Of a DNA stretch of 64,000 nucleotides, positions 9,292-17,824 are shown piece after piece. The notes beneath the pieces were generated by a model that was not told the DNA's origin, ran no database searches, and saw only the letters and a program-made list of their open reading frames with translations. The DNA lies in assembly GCA_902495075.1 (NCBI GenBank), contig CABUVO010000012.1, positions 1 to 64,000 of the forward strand, given 5' to 3'. The translations under genes and the position numbers were made by a program. This DNA comes from an uncultured Porphyromonadaceae bacterium (GTDB lineage Bacteria; Bacteroidota; Bacteroidia; Bacteroidales; Muribaculaceae). The stretch's first letter is position 1. Each line of letters starts with the position of its first letter.

Positions 9292-9343
9292 TGAAACGCT
9301 GCCGAAAAACATTGTTTTTCGATGAATATACGCTATGTTGATT

Positions 9344-9397
9344 GAAATCTCCCTACTTTTTTGATAAATATTCATAAGAGGAGGGAGATTTCTTTGT
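9344..9397 (+). terminator. Terminator-like hairpin after asdA
   Basis: GAAATCTCCCT (9344-9354) and AGGGAGATTTC (9382-9392) form a perfect 11-bp stem with a 27-base loop, followed by TTTG. A smaller hairpin, CGAAAAAC/GTTTTTCG, lies just upstream at 9303-9321. Together they separate the aspT-asdA transcript from the aspA promoter. Confidence 0.6.
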
Positions 9398-9404
9398 TAA
9401 GACG

Positions 9405-9435
9405 TTTATATATTAGAAATAATTAATTACATTTG
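9405..9435 (+). promoter_or_regulatory. Probable promoter of aspA
   Basis: TACATTTG (9428-9435) is an exact -7 match. TTTA (9405-9408), 19 bases upstream, is a one-mismatch -33. The in-frame start codon at 9433 overlaps the -7 box, so the ATG at 9478 is the likely start of aspA. Confidence 0.6.
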
Positions 9436-9477
9436 TGGATTAATAGTACCTTAAATAACCATAAAAGCATAATTAAA

Positions 9478-10917
9478 ATGGAAAGCATATCAAAGAAGGG
9501 CTTTCGTGAGGAGTCAGACCTCCTTGGCGCTCGCGAAGTTCCCGAGTCAGTTCTTTATGGAGTTCAGACTCTGAGAGGTATAGAAAATTTTGAAATAAGC
9601 AAGTTCCATCTGATGGATTATCCTTTGTTTATCAAAGGACTCGCTATTACGAAATGGGGCGCAGTTGTCGCTAATCATGAACTTGGGCTAATAAGCGATG
9701 CTCAGTATGATGCTATAGTGCAGGTATGCAAGGAATTGATCGATGGTAAGCATCACGAGCAATTTCCGGTTGATATGATTCAGGGAGGTGCCGGAACAAC
9801 CACCAATATGAATATCAACGAGGTCATCGCTAATCGTGCCCTTGAGATCTTAGGACATCAGAGAGGTGAATACCAGTATTGTTCGCCTAATGATATCGTG
9901 AATTGCGCGCAGTCTACCAACGACGCTTATCCTACAGCAATCCATCTCGGAATGTATTTCACTCACCTCAAGTTTGTGAAACATTACAAAGTGCTCATTG
10001 AATCCCTGAGGAAGAAGAGCGAGGAGTTTAAGCATATCGTCAAGATCGGTCGTACGCAGTGGGAAGATGCCGTTCCTATGACCTTGGGTCAGACTTTCAG
10101 CGGATTCGCATCTATTCTTGAAGACGAAATCCAGCATCTTGATGAGGCTGCAGCTGATTTCCTTACTGTCAACATGGGAGCAACAGCAATCGGTACCGGC
10201 ATCACAGCTGAACCGGGTTATGCAGAAAAATGTGTTGCCGCCCTCTCCAAGATAACCGGCTGGGATATCAAGCTTGCCAAGGATCTTGTAGGTGCGACAT
10301 CCGACACATCATGTCTTGTCGGCTATGCTGCCGCTCTTAAGCGCGTTGCAGTGAAGGTCAATAAGATCTGTAATGACCTTCGTATCCTTGCCAGCGGTCC
10401 GCGTTGCGGCTTCGGTGAGATCAATCTGCCGCCAATGCAGCCGGGTTCTTCCATCATGCCGGGTAAGGTCAATCCTGTGATTCCGGAGGTGATGAACCAG
10501 ATTTGCTATAAGGTGATGGGTAACGAACTTTGCGTAACGATGGCTGGCGATGCTGCCCAGATGGAGCTGAATGCGATGGAACCTGTGATGGCACAATGCG
10601 ACTTCGAATCGGTTGACTTGATGATCAACGGTTTCGAGACATTGCGTATACGTTGCATCGAAGGTATTACAGCTAATGAGGAACATTGCCGCACTCAGAC
10701 ACGCAATAGTATCAGTATTGTCACGGCATTGAATCCGGTGATCGGATATAAGAATTCAACGAAGATAGCCAAAGAGGCTTTGGCAACAGGCAAGAGTGTT
10801 TACGATCTCGTGCTTGAACACGACATCCTCGACAAGAAGGACCTTGACACTATTCTCGCTCCCGAGAACATGATCAAGCCCGTGAAGCTTGACATCAAGC
10901 CCAAGCGTCATCTCTAA
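9478..10917 (+). CDS. aspA: Aspartate ammonia-lyase (aspartase)
   Basis: A 479-residue enzyme of the fumarase/aspartase superfamily converting L-aspartate to fumarate and ammonia. The signature GSSIMPGKVNPVIPE carries the catalytic flexible-loop serine. GGAGTTTNMNINEVIANRA and the early LGAREVPE region are typical of aspartases rather than fumarases. It is cytoplasmic, with no signal peptide. The start is set at 9478 because an upstream in-frame start lies within the promoter. The fumarate made can be reduced to succinate and exported by Dcu. With AsdA nearby, the cell has two competing uses for aspartate. Confidence 0.93.
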   Translation: MESISKKGFREESDLLGAREVPESVLYGVQTLRGIENFEISKFHLMDYPLFIKGLAITKWGAVVANHELGLISDAQYDAIVQVCKELIDGKHHEQFPVDMIQGGAGTTTNMNINEVIANRALEILGHQRGEYQYCSPNDIVNCAQSTNDAYPTAIHLGMYFTHLKFVKHYKVLIESLRKKSEEFKHIVKIGRTQWEDAVPMTLGQTFSGFASILEDEIQHLDEAAADFLTVNMGATAIGTGITAEPGYAEKCVAALSKITGWDIKLAKDLVGATSDTSCLVGYAAALKRVAVKVNKICNDLRILASGPRCGFGEINLPPMQPGSSIMPGKVNPVIPEVMNQICYKVMGNELCVTMAGDAAQMELNAMEPVMAQCDFESVDLMINGFETLRIRCIEGITANEEHCRTQTRNSISIVTALNPVIGYKNSTKIAKEALATGKSVYDLVLEHDILDKKDLDTILAPENMIKPVKLDIKPKRHL

Positions 10918-10939
10918 TCCAACCACTAACTGAAAGACG

Positions 10940-10980
10940 ACAGGCGAGAAACCATCCGGTTTCCCGCCTGTCTTTCTATT
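10940..10980. terminator. Bidirectional terminator between aspA and the DASS transporter
   Basis: The arms 10940-10953 and 10958-10971 give a 14-bp stem with one mismatch and a four-base loop, followed by TCTTTCTATTTT. It separates convergent genes. The mismatch becomes a G-U pair in minus-strand RNA, so it can work for both. Confidence 0.8.
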
Positions 10981-12495
10981 TTAGAAGATTCCGTTGATAC
11001 CGCTTAAGATCAGCACGAGGTAACCGAGCACCAGTCCGACAATACCCATTATCAAGCCGGTGGTGACCATGTATTTTTGCTTGATGAAGCCTGTGGCGTC
11101 AGCGAGGGCATTCGGCGGAGTTGAGATAGGCAATACCATTGCAACCGATGAGCAGACCGCAACGCCTATCAGCAATGTTGACACACCGCCGTAAGGAATC
11201 AATTGCTCTGTCATTGTGCTTCCGGCAATAGCCAGGATTGGTACGAACAGTGCCGCTGTTGCTGTGTGGCTGATGAAGTTCGCCATGATATAGCAGAGCA
11301 ATCCGGAACCGATGATCACGGCAAGTGGCGACCAGGAAGCAAACGGCACAGCTTCGATGAGATGGTTGGCAAGTCCCGACTCTTTCATCGCCACACCTAA
11401 GGCGAATGCGCCGGCAATCATCCAGAGGATACTCCATGAAAGCTGTTCAAGGTCTCTCTTGGTAATTATCCCTGCCATGCACAAAACTCCTACCGGCAAC
11501 ATTGCCACGACATTGGCGTTCACTCCTGTTATTGAATCCGTGAGCCACAATAAGATAGTAATGAAGAATGTGATGTAAACTATGCGGTCTTTGGGTGTAG
11601 TCTCGTGATCGCCTTCTATCTTCAGATGGATTTCCTTCTGTTTGAACGGGAACATTTTCTTAAGCAATACCCATGCCACAAAGAGAAGAATAAGGGTAAC
11701 GGGCACCATCACCATCATCCATTTACCGAAACCGATGCCCATGTTCATGCCTGTAGGATCGTTGAGAAACTTGAGGGCAATCGCATTGGGAGGCGTACCG
11801 ATAGGTGTGCCCATACCGCCGATGTTCGCACCGATAGGGATGGCAAGAGCCAGACCGATTTTCCCTTTGCCATCGGCAGGTAACGCTGAAAGCACCGGAG
11901 CAAGGAATGTAAGCATCATCGCAGCTGTGGCGGTATTACTGATGAACATGGAGAAAAGTGCGGTGACGAGAATGAATCCGAGCAATACATTTTCGCTCTT
12001 TGTGCCGAATGGCGCAAGCATCACTTTTGCGAGTTTTACGTCAAGACCGCTCTTGGTCGCGGCAATTGCAATGATAAAACCACCGATAAACAGCATGATT
12101 GTCGGATCTGCGAAGCAGTGCAGGATATCAACGTTGTTTATCAGATTTCCAAATTTTTCCCCGTCAGGACCGGTCTGGAAAAACCAAAGGGCGCTATTGG
12201 AGGTGCAAAACAGCAGAAGCACCACAACCACGAGAGAGGTTGTCCATGCCGGAACGGCATCGAAAAGCCACATCAAGGCAGCAAATGCGAAAATTGCAAG
12301 CACGCGATGTTCAACAGGGTTGATGTCTGGTAATCCGTAAAGAGAGGCTGGTGCAATCCAAAGGAATAACGGGATTGCAATGGCTATAAATAGTTTTAGA
12401 GCCTTTACAGGGATTGGATTTTTTTGCTTTCTGTGTTCTTTTTTCCATCTGTGATAGTCCTCCACCAGATGGAATCCATGGAATATTGTAAACAT
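10981..12495 (-). CDS. SLC13/DASS-family carboxylate:sodium symporter
   Basis: A 504-residue inner-membrane protein with about twelve hydrophobic segments. It has both SNT-type motifs of the DASS family: ISNTATAAMM in the first half and ISHTATAALF in the second. It also has IGANIGGMGTPIGTPPN and LPISTPPNALADA, the paired substrate and sodium-binding loops. Family members move di- or tricarboxylates with sodium. In this setting succinate, fumarate or malate is the likely cargo. The N-terminal 40 residues are charged and cytoplasmic. It converges on aspA across the shared terminator. Exact substrate is unknown. Confidence 0.85.
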   Translation of the reverse strand: MFTIFHGFHLVEDYHRWKKEHRKQKNPIPVKALKLFIAIAIPLFLWIAPASLYGLPDINPVEHRVLAIFAFAALMWLFDAVPAWTTSLVVVVLLLFCTSNSALWFFQTGPDGEKFGNLINNVDILHCFADPTIMLFIGGFIIAIAATKSGLDVKLAKVMLAPFGTKSENVLLGFILVTALFSMFISNTATAAMMLTFLAPVLSALPADGKGKIGLALAIPIGANIGGMGTPIGTPPNAIALKFLNDPTGMNMGIGFGKWMMVMVPVTLILLFVAWVLLKKMFPFKQKEIHLKIEGDHETTPKDRIVYITFFITILLWLTDSITGVNANVVAMLPVGVLCMAGIITKRDLEQLSWSILWMIAGAFALGVAMKESGLANHLIEAVPFASWSPLAVIIGSGLLCYIMANFISHTATAALFVPILAIAGSTMTEQLIPYGGVSTLLIGVAVCSSVAMVLPISTPPNALADATGFIKQKYMVTTGLIMGIVGLVLGYLVLILSGINGIF

Positions 12496-12631
12496 AATCG
12501 TTAAATTGTTAGGTTATAATGATTTGATTTAAAACAACAGTATGTCGATTTCATGCAAGCGCAGATATTTTACAGAGTTCCGAAATATACGAATCTCCGT
12601 GCAAAATAATGTTTTGAATACGGAAAAATTC

Positions 12632-12669
12632 AAACGGGTCTACTCCGGATTCGCATCCGGTTCCCGTTT
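12632..12669. repeat. Nested inverted repeat upstream of the B12 promoter
   Basis: Outer arms AAACGGG (12632-12638) and CCCGTTT (12663-12669) enclose inner arms CCGGAT (12645-12650) and ATCCGG (12655-12660) around a TCGC loop. In minus-strand reading a T-rich stretch follows, but no gene transcribed that way ends here. It could be a REP-like hairpin or a protein site. It lies 38 bases before the -33 box of the B12 operon. Confidence 0.65.
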
Positions 12670-12706
12670 AACGGCTAACCAAAACGGCTGCAAAATTAAT
12701 AATTTT

Positions 12707-12737
12707 TTTGGAGTTAGAGAAAAATGTATTAACTTTG
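12707..12737 (+). promoter_or_regulatory. Promoter of the cobalamin operon
   Basis: TTTG (12707-12710), a 19-base spacer and TAACTTTG (12730-12737) match the Bacteroidetes consensus exactly. Transcription would begin near 12741, directly at the front edge of the riboswitch. Confidence 0.85.
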
Positions 12738-12741
12738 CCAA

Positions 12742-12936
12742 TGAAAGCGGTTGGCGGAATGCCATCAAAAGGGAACCGGGTGCGAATCCCGGACAGTCCC
12801 GCTGCGGTGAGTCTCTATGAAGACTTCGGCAAAATCCTTGAGAGCCGGTGAGTGTATCTTGCTTTGCTCTGCCACTGATCTCCGGATTGGGAAGGCGTGC
12901 CGATAGTTGAGACGAGTCCGAAGACCTGCCGTTTTT
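12742..12936 (+). promoter_or_regulatory. Cobalamin (B12) riboswitch
   Basis: The conserved core is visible in order: a GCGG-rich P1/P2 start, AAAAGGGAACCGGGTGCGAA with TCCCGGACAGTCCCGC (about 12766-12805), a variable arm region, and the B12 box AGTCCGAAGACCTGCC at 12915-12930. It sits between a strong promoter and the TonB-dependent receptor gene. Adenosylcobalamin (or another corrinoid) binding should repress the uptake operon. The expression platform appears translational: hairpins follow at 12937-12958 and around the ribosome binding site at 12971-12988. No T-run terminator is seen. Confidence 0.93.
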
Positions 12937-12970
12937 AGGAAACCGATAGAAGTTTCCTGTATGTTAACCA

Positions 12971-12988
12971 CTCTTTCGAGGAAAAGAG
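12971..12988 (+). promoter_or_regulatory. Possible RBS-sequestering hairpin of btuB
   Basis: CTCTTT (12971-12976) can pair with AAAGAG (12983-12988), placing the purine-rich GAGGAAAAGAG, just before the ATG at 12994, in a hairpin. This would suit translational control by the riboswitch. A second hairpin, AGGAAAC/GTTTCCT (12937-12958), separates it from the B12 box. The stem is short, so the call is tentative. Confidence 0.4.
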
Positions 12989-12993
12989 AACAT

Positions 12994-15027
12994 ATGAAAT
13001 CGAATAGAAAGTCAAGAAAATTAGTCAAAGCAGCAGTTGTTGTAGCATTTGCCGAGGTGTTAGGTTTCACTCCGGCATTTGGCATATCTTCAACTCCCGC
13101 AGATACCGTAGGTAAGAATCTGCAGGAGTTTGAAGTTGTGTCGGAGCGTGTGCGCAATGAGGTGACGAGCACTGCGCCACTTTTCAATCTCACCAACGAG
13201 AGGATGAAGACGATGGGCATTACCGATATTTCCGATGCTTTGCACAGATTGCCGGGTATCAACATCCGTGACTATGGTGGCGCAGGGGGTATGAAGACCG
13301 TGTCGGTGCGTGGCTTCGGTACAACCCATACCGGCGTTATCTACGACGGCATCGTTCTCAGCGACTGTCAGAGCGGCAAGATCGATCTGTCGCGATATTC
13401 TCTCGACAATGTGGGGAGTCTCTCGCTCATTGTCGGGGATAACAGCGATATTTTTGTTCCGGCTAAAGCTTCTGCTTCTGCGGCATCGATAATTATATCG
13501 ACAATGTCCGTGCCGGGTCCGCAGGATTCCTTATGGCATCTCACCGGGCAGATGCGATTCGGCTCTTTTGGCACATACAATCCCTACGTAAAGATAGGAA
13601 AAAGCATAACACCTAAGTTTTCATTCTCGGCAATAGGGGAATACACCCATGCCAGGAATGATTATCCATTCACGCTGAAGAACGGAATATTGGTGACGCG
13701 CGAGCGTCGCAACAACAGCATGATGAATTCCGCCCACGGCGAGATCAATACGCGCTGGAGAATCACACCGGCATCCACACTCGATGCAAAAGTCTATTAC
13801 TATGACAATAATCGCGAGTTGCCCGGACCGGTGATTCTTTACAATCCTATTTGCCACGAGAAGTTGCGAGACCGCAACTTCTTCGGACAACTGACTTACA
13901 AGAACCTATCGCTGTCGAAATTCTCGTTCCAGGGACTGTCGAAATTCAACTGGGATGCATCGTTATATCACGATGAGGATGGTAAATATCCAGGTGGTGT
14001 CCTCGATGAGGATTACTATCAACGCGAAGTTTACGTATCGGGATCAGCGCTTTATGTACCCACCGACAAGCTTGCGTTCAACTACTCCGCTGATTATTTC
14101 TACAATAATCTGACCACGAATCAGATGGAGGTTGTAGGTCCCTGGCGTCACTCCGTATTGCAGTCGTTCACCGGAAAATTCCAGAACAGCTGGCTGCTTG
14201 CCACCGCCCGTCTCCTATGGTCGATCTACGACAATGGAGTGAAAGAGGGTATAAGCTCGAAAGATGAGAATAAGTTGTCCCCCTCGCTGAGTGTGTCTGT
14301 GCAGCCGATGCGCAACCGTCTTTTTTTTATTCGGGCATCATACAAGAATATCTTCCGTATGCCTACATTCAATGAGACCTATTATTTCCGTATGGGTAGC
14401 ACCTCTTTGAAACCGGAAGATACCGACCAGTTTAATCTCGGATTGACATGGCAGTATAATTCAGCCGCTTGGCTGAATGCGCTTGTTCTGACGGGCGATG
14501 TGTATTATAATAATGTGAAAGACAAGATTGTGGCATTGCCAACGAATATGTTCATATGGACAATGACCAATATGGACAAGGCGAGAGCTTTCGGTGCGGA
14601 TGTCACTGCAAGTGCAACGTTTAATATTGCAAGGAAACAGAATCTTGTGTTTGCAGGTAACTATAGCTGGCAGCGAGTGCAACCGCGCACATCTCAGACG
14701 GATCCGGATTATAACAAGCAGGTGGCATACACTCCGATTCATTCAGGAGCAGCATCGCTGAGTTGGGAGAATCCCTGGGTGAATGTTGTGGTTCATGCCA
14801 CCGGAGCGAGCGACCGTTACGGAACAAATTCCAATCTTCCCATAACTCGCATCAAAGGATATATGGAGATGGGAGCAGCATTGATTCGCTCTTTCAAGAT
14901 AAAACGTAACACCATAGATCTCCGATTCGATCTGACAAATATTCTGGATACGCAATACGAAATCGTCGGTAATTACCCAATGCCGGGACGTGCCTGGAAA
15001 TTCACTGTGACCTATAAATATAATTAA
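12994..15027 (+). CDS. btuB: TonB-dependent vitamin B12 receptor BtuB
   Basis: A 677-residue outer-membrane receptor with signal peptide (about residues 1-30). The plug domain starts with the TonB-box-like LQEFEVVSERV and includes LPGINIRDYGGAGGMKTVSVRGFG. A 22-strand-type barrel follows, ending in an aromatic-rich final strand (AWKFTVTYKYN). Placement directly after a cobalamin riboswitch and before BtuG-like and BtuF-like genes fixes the substrate as corrinoids. Upstream in-frame starts (12907, 12961) fall in or close to the riboswitch, while 12994 has a purine-rich RBS and gives a clean signal peptide. Confidence 0.93.
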   Translation: MKSNRKSRKLVKAAVVVAFAEVLGFTPAFGISSTPADTVGKNLQEFEVVSERVRNEVTSTAPLFNLTNERMKTMGITDISDALHRLPGINIRDYGGAGGMKTVSVRGFGTTHTGVIYDGIVLSDCQSGKIDLSRYSLDNVGSLSLIVGDNSDIFVPAKASASAASIIISTMSVPGPQDSLWHLTGQMRFGSFGTYNPYVKIGKSITPKFSFSAIGEYTHARNDYPFTLKNGILVTRERRNNSMMNSAHGEINTRWRITPASTLDAKVYYYDNNRELPGPVILYNPICHEKLRDRNFFGQLTYKNLSLSKFSFQGLSKFNWDASLYHDEDGKYPGGVLDEDYYQREVYVSGSALYVPTDKLAFNYSADYFYNNLTTNQMEVVGPWRHSVLQSFTGKFQNSWLLATARLLWSIYDNGVKEGISSKDENKLSPSLSVSVQPMRNRLFFIRASYKNIFRMPTFNETYYFRMGSTSLKPEDTDQFNLGLTWQYNSAAWLNALVLTGDVYYNNVKDKIVALPTNMFIWTMTNMDKARAFGADVTASATFNIARKQNLVFAGNYSWQRVQPRTSQTDPDYNKQVAYTPIHSGAASLSWENPWVNVVVHATGASDRYGTNSNLPITRIKGYMEMGAALIRSFKIKRNTIDLRFDLTNILDTQYEIVGNYPMPGRAWKFTVTYKYN

Positions 15028-15062
15028 AATAAATAAATCTAATAACAAATAAAACATAGAAA

Positions 15063-16199
15063 ATGAAAAAAATTGCATTAATGCTTTTTGCAGCATTCAT
15101 GGCTGTTGGTTTCACTGCCTGCAGCGATGATGACAATAAAGGTGAAGCAACAGAAACCATAAGCGGTTTCTATACTATTAACGGAGGCAATATGTCAGGT
15201 AATATTCCTGCATCCATTACTGCATATGATTATGCAACCGAGAGTGCTACGGGTGCTCTTGAAGATGCATTCTTCGCTGCAAATAATATTGCACTTGGGG
15301 ATGGTGCCCAGCAGGCTCTTATCTATAACAATAAGATGTATATAGTAATGTACCGTTCAAATCTTATTTGGGTTGTAGAACCAACAACACTTAAGATAAT
15401 CACATCTATCAAACCCGAAGGTGACGCTAAGAGCCCTCGTGCTATTGCTGCTAAAGATGGCAAACTCTATTGCTCTATGTATACCGGTTATGTTGTTCGT
15501 ATTGATGCTAAAACTGATGAGATCGATGGCACACTTAAGGTGGGTCCCAATCCTGATGGCGTTGCTCTTGCAGGGAATAAATTGGTTGTTGCCAACACAG
15601 ACGGTCAGAATTCAAAAAACAATTATGCAAATAACAGTATTTCTGTAATTGATCTGGCAACATTTACACAAACAGAGATAAAGAACACTAAATTCCCAGG
15701 AAATCATCCAACTGATGCCGCATCAAATGGTGTTGATGCATTCGTAATTATGCAAGGAACTTATAAACATCTTGATGATCCGGATTATGTCGCAGGTATA
15801 ATTGTTAAGGTGACGGGCGATAAGGAAGATGATATAACAAAAGTTTGTGAAGGAACAGCCGCATGTGTGAATGGAAATAATCTTTATGTTATAGATGCTC
15901 CTTATTATGGAGAAGTAGAGAATATCTCCTTTAAAATGTATGACGCTACTACTTTCGCGGATAAAGGAAACTTTATCAAGACAATTGCAGGTACTGATTC
16001 GGAAGTTGTTTATCCAAATGGATTTGGTATCAATCCGGTTAATGGTGATATTGTCATGTTGTCATACAAGGGTAAGTCAATGACAAAGGAGCCTTCGTAT
16101 GCTAACATCTACGATGCTGCCGGCAACTTCAAGAAGAGAATTGAGTGTGGTGTCGGTGCTCGCGCCGTTACATTTATCCATGAGAAAATAGCTAAATGA
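15063..16199 (+). CDS. btuG: BtuG-like surface corrinoid-binding lipoprotein (beta-propeller)
   Basis: A 378-residue lipoprotein with lipobox VGFTAC at Cys20 followed by SDDDNK, an acidic Bacteroidetes surface-export signal. The mature part shows repeating short blades of the YncE/DUF5074 seven-bladed propeller type, for example KPEGDAKSPRAIAAKDGKLY and VGPNPDGVALAGNKLVVAN. In Bacteroides, BtuG sits on BtuB and captures B12 with extreme affinity. Position 35 bases after btuB and before btuF strongly supports this role. Base composition is somewhat more AT-rich than in the neighbours. Confidence 0.88.
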   Translation: MKKIALMLFAAFMAVGFTACSDDDNKGEATETISGFYTINGGNMSGNIPASITAYDYATESATGALEDAFFAANNIALGDGAQQALIYNNKMYIVMYRSNLIWVVEPTTLKIITSIKPEGDAKSPRAIAAKDGKLYCSMYTGYVVRIDAKTDEIDGTLKVGPNPDGVALAGNKLVVANTDGQNSKNNYANNSISVIDLATFTQTEIKNTKFPGNHPTDAASNGVDAFVIMQGTYKHLDDPDYVAGIIVKVTGDKEDDITKVCEGTAACVNGNNLYVIDAPYYGEVENISFKMYDATTFADKGNFIKTIAGTDSEVVYPNGFGINPVNGDIVMLSYKGKSMTKEPSYANIYDAAGNFKKRIECGVGARAVTFIHEKIAK

Positions 16200-16231
16200 T
16201 AGTGGAATATAGATTGGAGGGAAAAAGGAAG

Positions 16232-17356
16232 ATGCGAATCTTTCTTACCCTATTGACAGTCGTGGCTTTCCTTGCTTCTTGCAGGGGGAGCCACGCCTCA
16301 TCTTCTGCGGAAGAGGAAAATAAGACAGTACCTCTCAAATATGCGGAGAATCTTACCATAAAAGAGTTCCCGGATTATACGGAGGTGACAGTGAGAAATC
16401 CGTGGGATACATTGAAGACTTTGCAGAAGTATATACTTGTGGAGCGCGACAGCGCGATGCCAAAGAATCTTCCGCAAGGCACGTTGGTAAAGATTCCGGT
16501 GACGAACGCTTTGGTGTATTCGACTGTTCACAACAGTCTTATCTCGGAACTCGGAGCGATGGATGCCATTGGAGGAATCTGCAATTCAAAGTATGTCAAC
16601 GGTAAGGAGCTGAAAGCGCGTCTCGCATCGGGTAAGATCGTGGATTGCGGTGTCAGCCTTAGTCCCGACCTGGAGAAGATTATCAAACTGAATCCTCAGG
16701 TGATAATGCTTTCACCGTTTGAGAACAATGACAAGTATGCCAAGGTAGGGGAGCTTGGAATTCCGATTATTGAATGTGCCGACTATATGGAGACTTCCGC
16801 CCTCGGACGCGCCGAATGGGTGCGTTTCTACGGACTTCTTTTCGGAAAACAGGATGTTGCCGATAAGATGTTTGCCGACACCGAAAGCAATTATCTTAAG
16901 TTAAAGGAGATGGCTACGGGGCTTGCTGTGAAACCGAAGGTGATTATCGACCAGCGCTATGGTCAGGTATGGAACGTGCCGGGAGGGGTATCAACCATGG
17001 GACGACTCATAGAGGATGCCGGAGGCATCAATCCTTTCGCTTCCTACAAACAGAGCGGGAGTGTGCCATTGGCGCCGGAGAAAGTGCTTGCGGAGGCTCA
17101 TGATGCTGATATCTGGTTTGTAAGATACAATCAGGAGAAAGAGAAGTCGATGAAGGAACTGGGCAAAGATGCGCCTGTCAACTCGCAGTTCAAGGCGTAC
17201 AAGGAGGGACGCGTTTATGGCTGTAACACCCGCTATGTCGATTTCTACGAAGAGACACCGTTTCATCCCGACCGCCTCCTCGAGGATATGATTTCCGCCA
17301 TGCACCCCGAACTCAGCAACCACACCATCCACCACTACTACCACCGCATGCAATAA
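16232..17356 (+). CDS. btuF: Corrinoid ABC transporter substrate-binding lipoprotein BtuF
   Basis: A 374-residue periplasmic-binding protein of the Fe3+-siderophore/cobalamin class (PBP2_BtuF/TroA-like). The lipobox LASC at Cys17 follows a short hydrophobic signal. Two lobes are seen: ALVYSTVHNSLISELGAMDAIGG opens lobe one, and PKVIIDQRYGQVWNVPGG opens lobe two. An in-frame ATG at 16196 overlaps the btuG stop. ATG 16232 is preferred because GGAGG lies 11 bases upstream and it gives a proper lipoprotein signal. It would deliver B12 to BtuCD, whose genes follow after the GxxExxY gene. Confidence 0.88.
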   Translation: MRIFLTLLTVVAFLASCRGSHASSSAEEENKTVPLKYAENLTIKEFPDYTEVTVRNPWDTLKTLQKYILVERDSAMPKNLPQGTLVKIPVTNALVYSTVHNSLISELGAMDAIGGICNSKYVNGKELKARLASGKIVDCGVSLSPDLEKIIKLNPQVIMLSPFENNDKYAKVGELGIPIIECADYMETSALGRAEWVRFYGLLFGKQDVADKMFADTESNYLKLKEMATGLAVKPKVIIDQRYGQVWNVPGGVSTMGRLIEDAGGINPFASYKQSGSVPLAPEKVLAEAHDADIWFVRYNQEKEKSMKELGKDAPVNSQFKAYKEGRVYGCNTRYVDFYEETPFHPDRLLEDMISAMHPELSNHTIHHYYHRMQ

Positions 17357-17782
17357 AAATGTGGAATGTAGAAGTAAGTATCAATCTGCTGATTTAGAAT
17401 TAACGGCATCGCGGATCCTCTTTCACCTTGCGGTGTGTAGAGGGGTATATACGGATTTAGCGGATAATGCGCGGATTTTTATATACGGAATCAGAATCGC
17501 TGATTCATATACCTTTCGGCATATGACGAGAGTCGCGGATTGTAACAGATAGTTGCGGATAAGTTGTCGCGAAAATCCGCAACTATCAGCTGACATCCGC
17601 AGCTCTCCGTCGGCAGACACTGGCTGCCGAATCCGCTGTGGCTTAAACGACCTTGTGGAAATTGCTTTGAAAGGATAAATCCGCGTTCAATCCGAAATAT
17701 CCGCATGTCTCCCTGGATGCCATTAGGCATTAAGGGATCAGCGATGCTATTAATCATAATTCATTCATATAATTGCTAAATT
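17357..17782. other. Spacer rich in GCGGAT/ATCCGC words
   Basis: A 426-base spacer interrupts the btu gene run. No coding frame is convincing. The word GCGGAT or its complement ATCCGC recurs about ten times between 17410 and 17710, in both orientations, with a perfect inverted repeat at 17548-17587. It may be a degenerate repeat element brought in with the adjacent GxxExxY gene. Confidence 0.6.
17548..17587. repeat. Perfect 13-bp inverted repeat
   Basis: GATAGTTGCGGAT (17548-17560) and ATCCGCAACTATC (17575-17587) pair perfectly around a 14-base loop. No T-run follows, so it is not a standard terminator. It is the best-formed structure within the GCGGAT-rich spacer. Confidence 0.8.
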
Positions 17783-17790
17783 TATTATAT
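17783..17790 (+). promoter_or_regulatory. -7 promoter element before the GxxExxY gene
   Basis: TATATTTG (17783-17790) matches the -7 consensus exactly, 34 bases before the ATG at 17825. No good -33 TTTG lies at the proper distance. If active, it would also serve btuC and the genes after it, outside riboswitch control. Confidence 0.5.
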
Positions 17791-17824
17791 TTGCAGACTG
17801 AATAAGTTCTAAAATCATGGAAAG

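Noticed and set aside
17361..17757. Short frames in the GCGGAT-rich spacer
   Set aside because: They follow from the repeated hexamer and have no start signals or similarity to known proteins.
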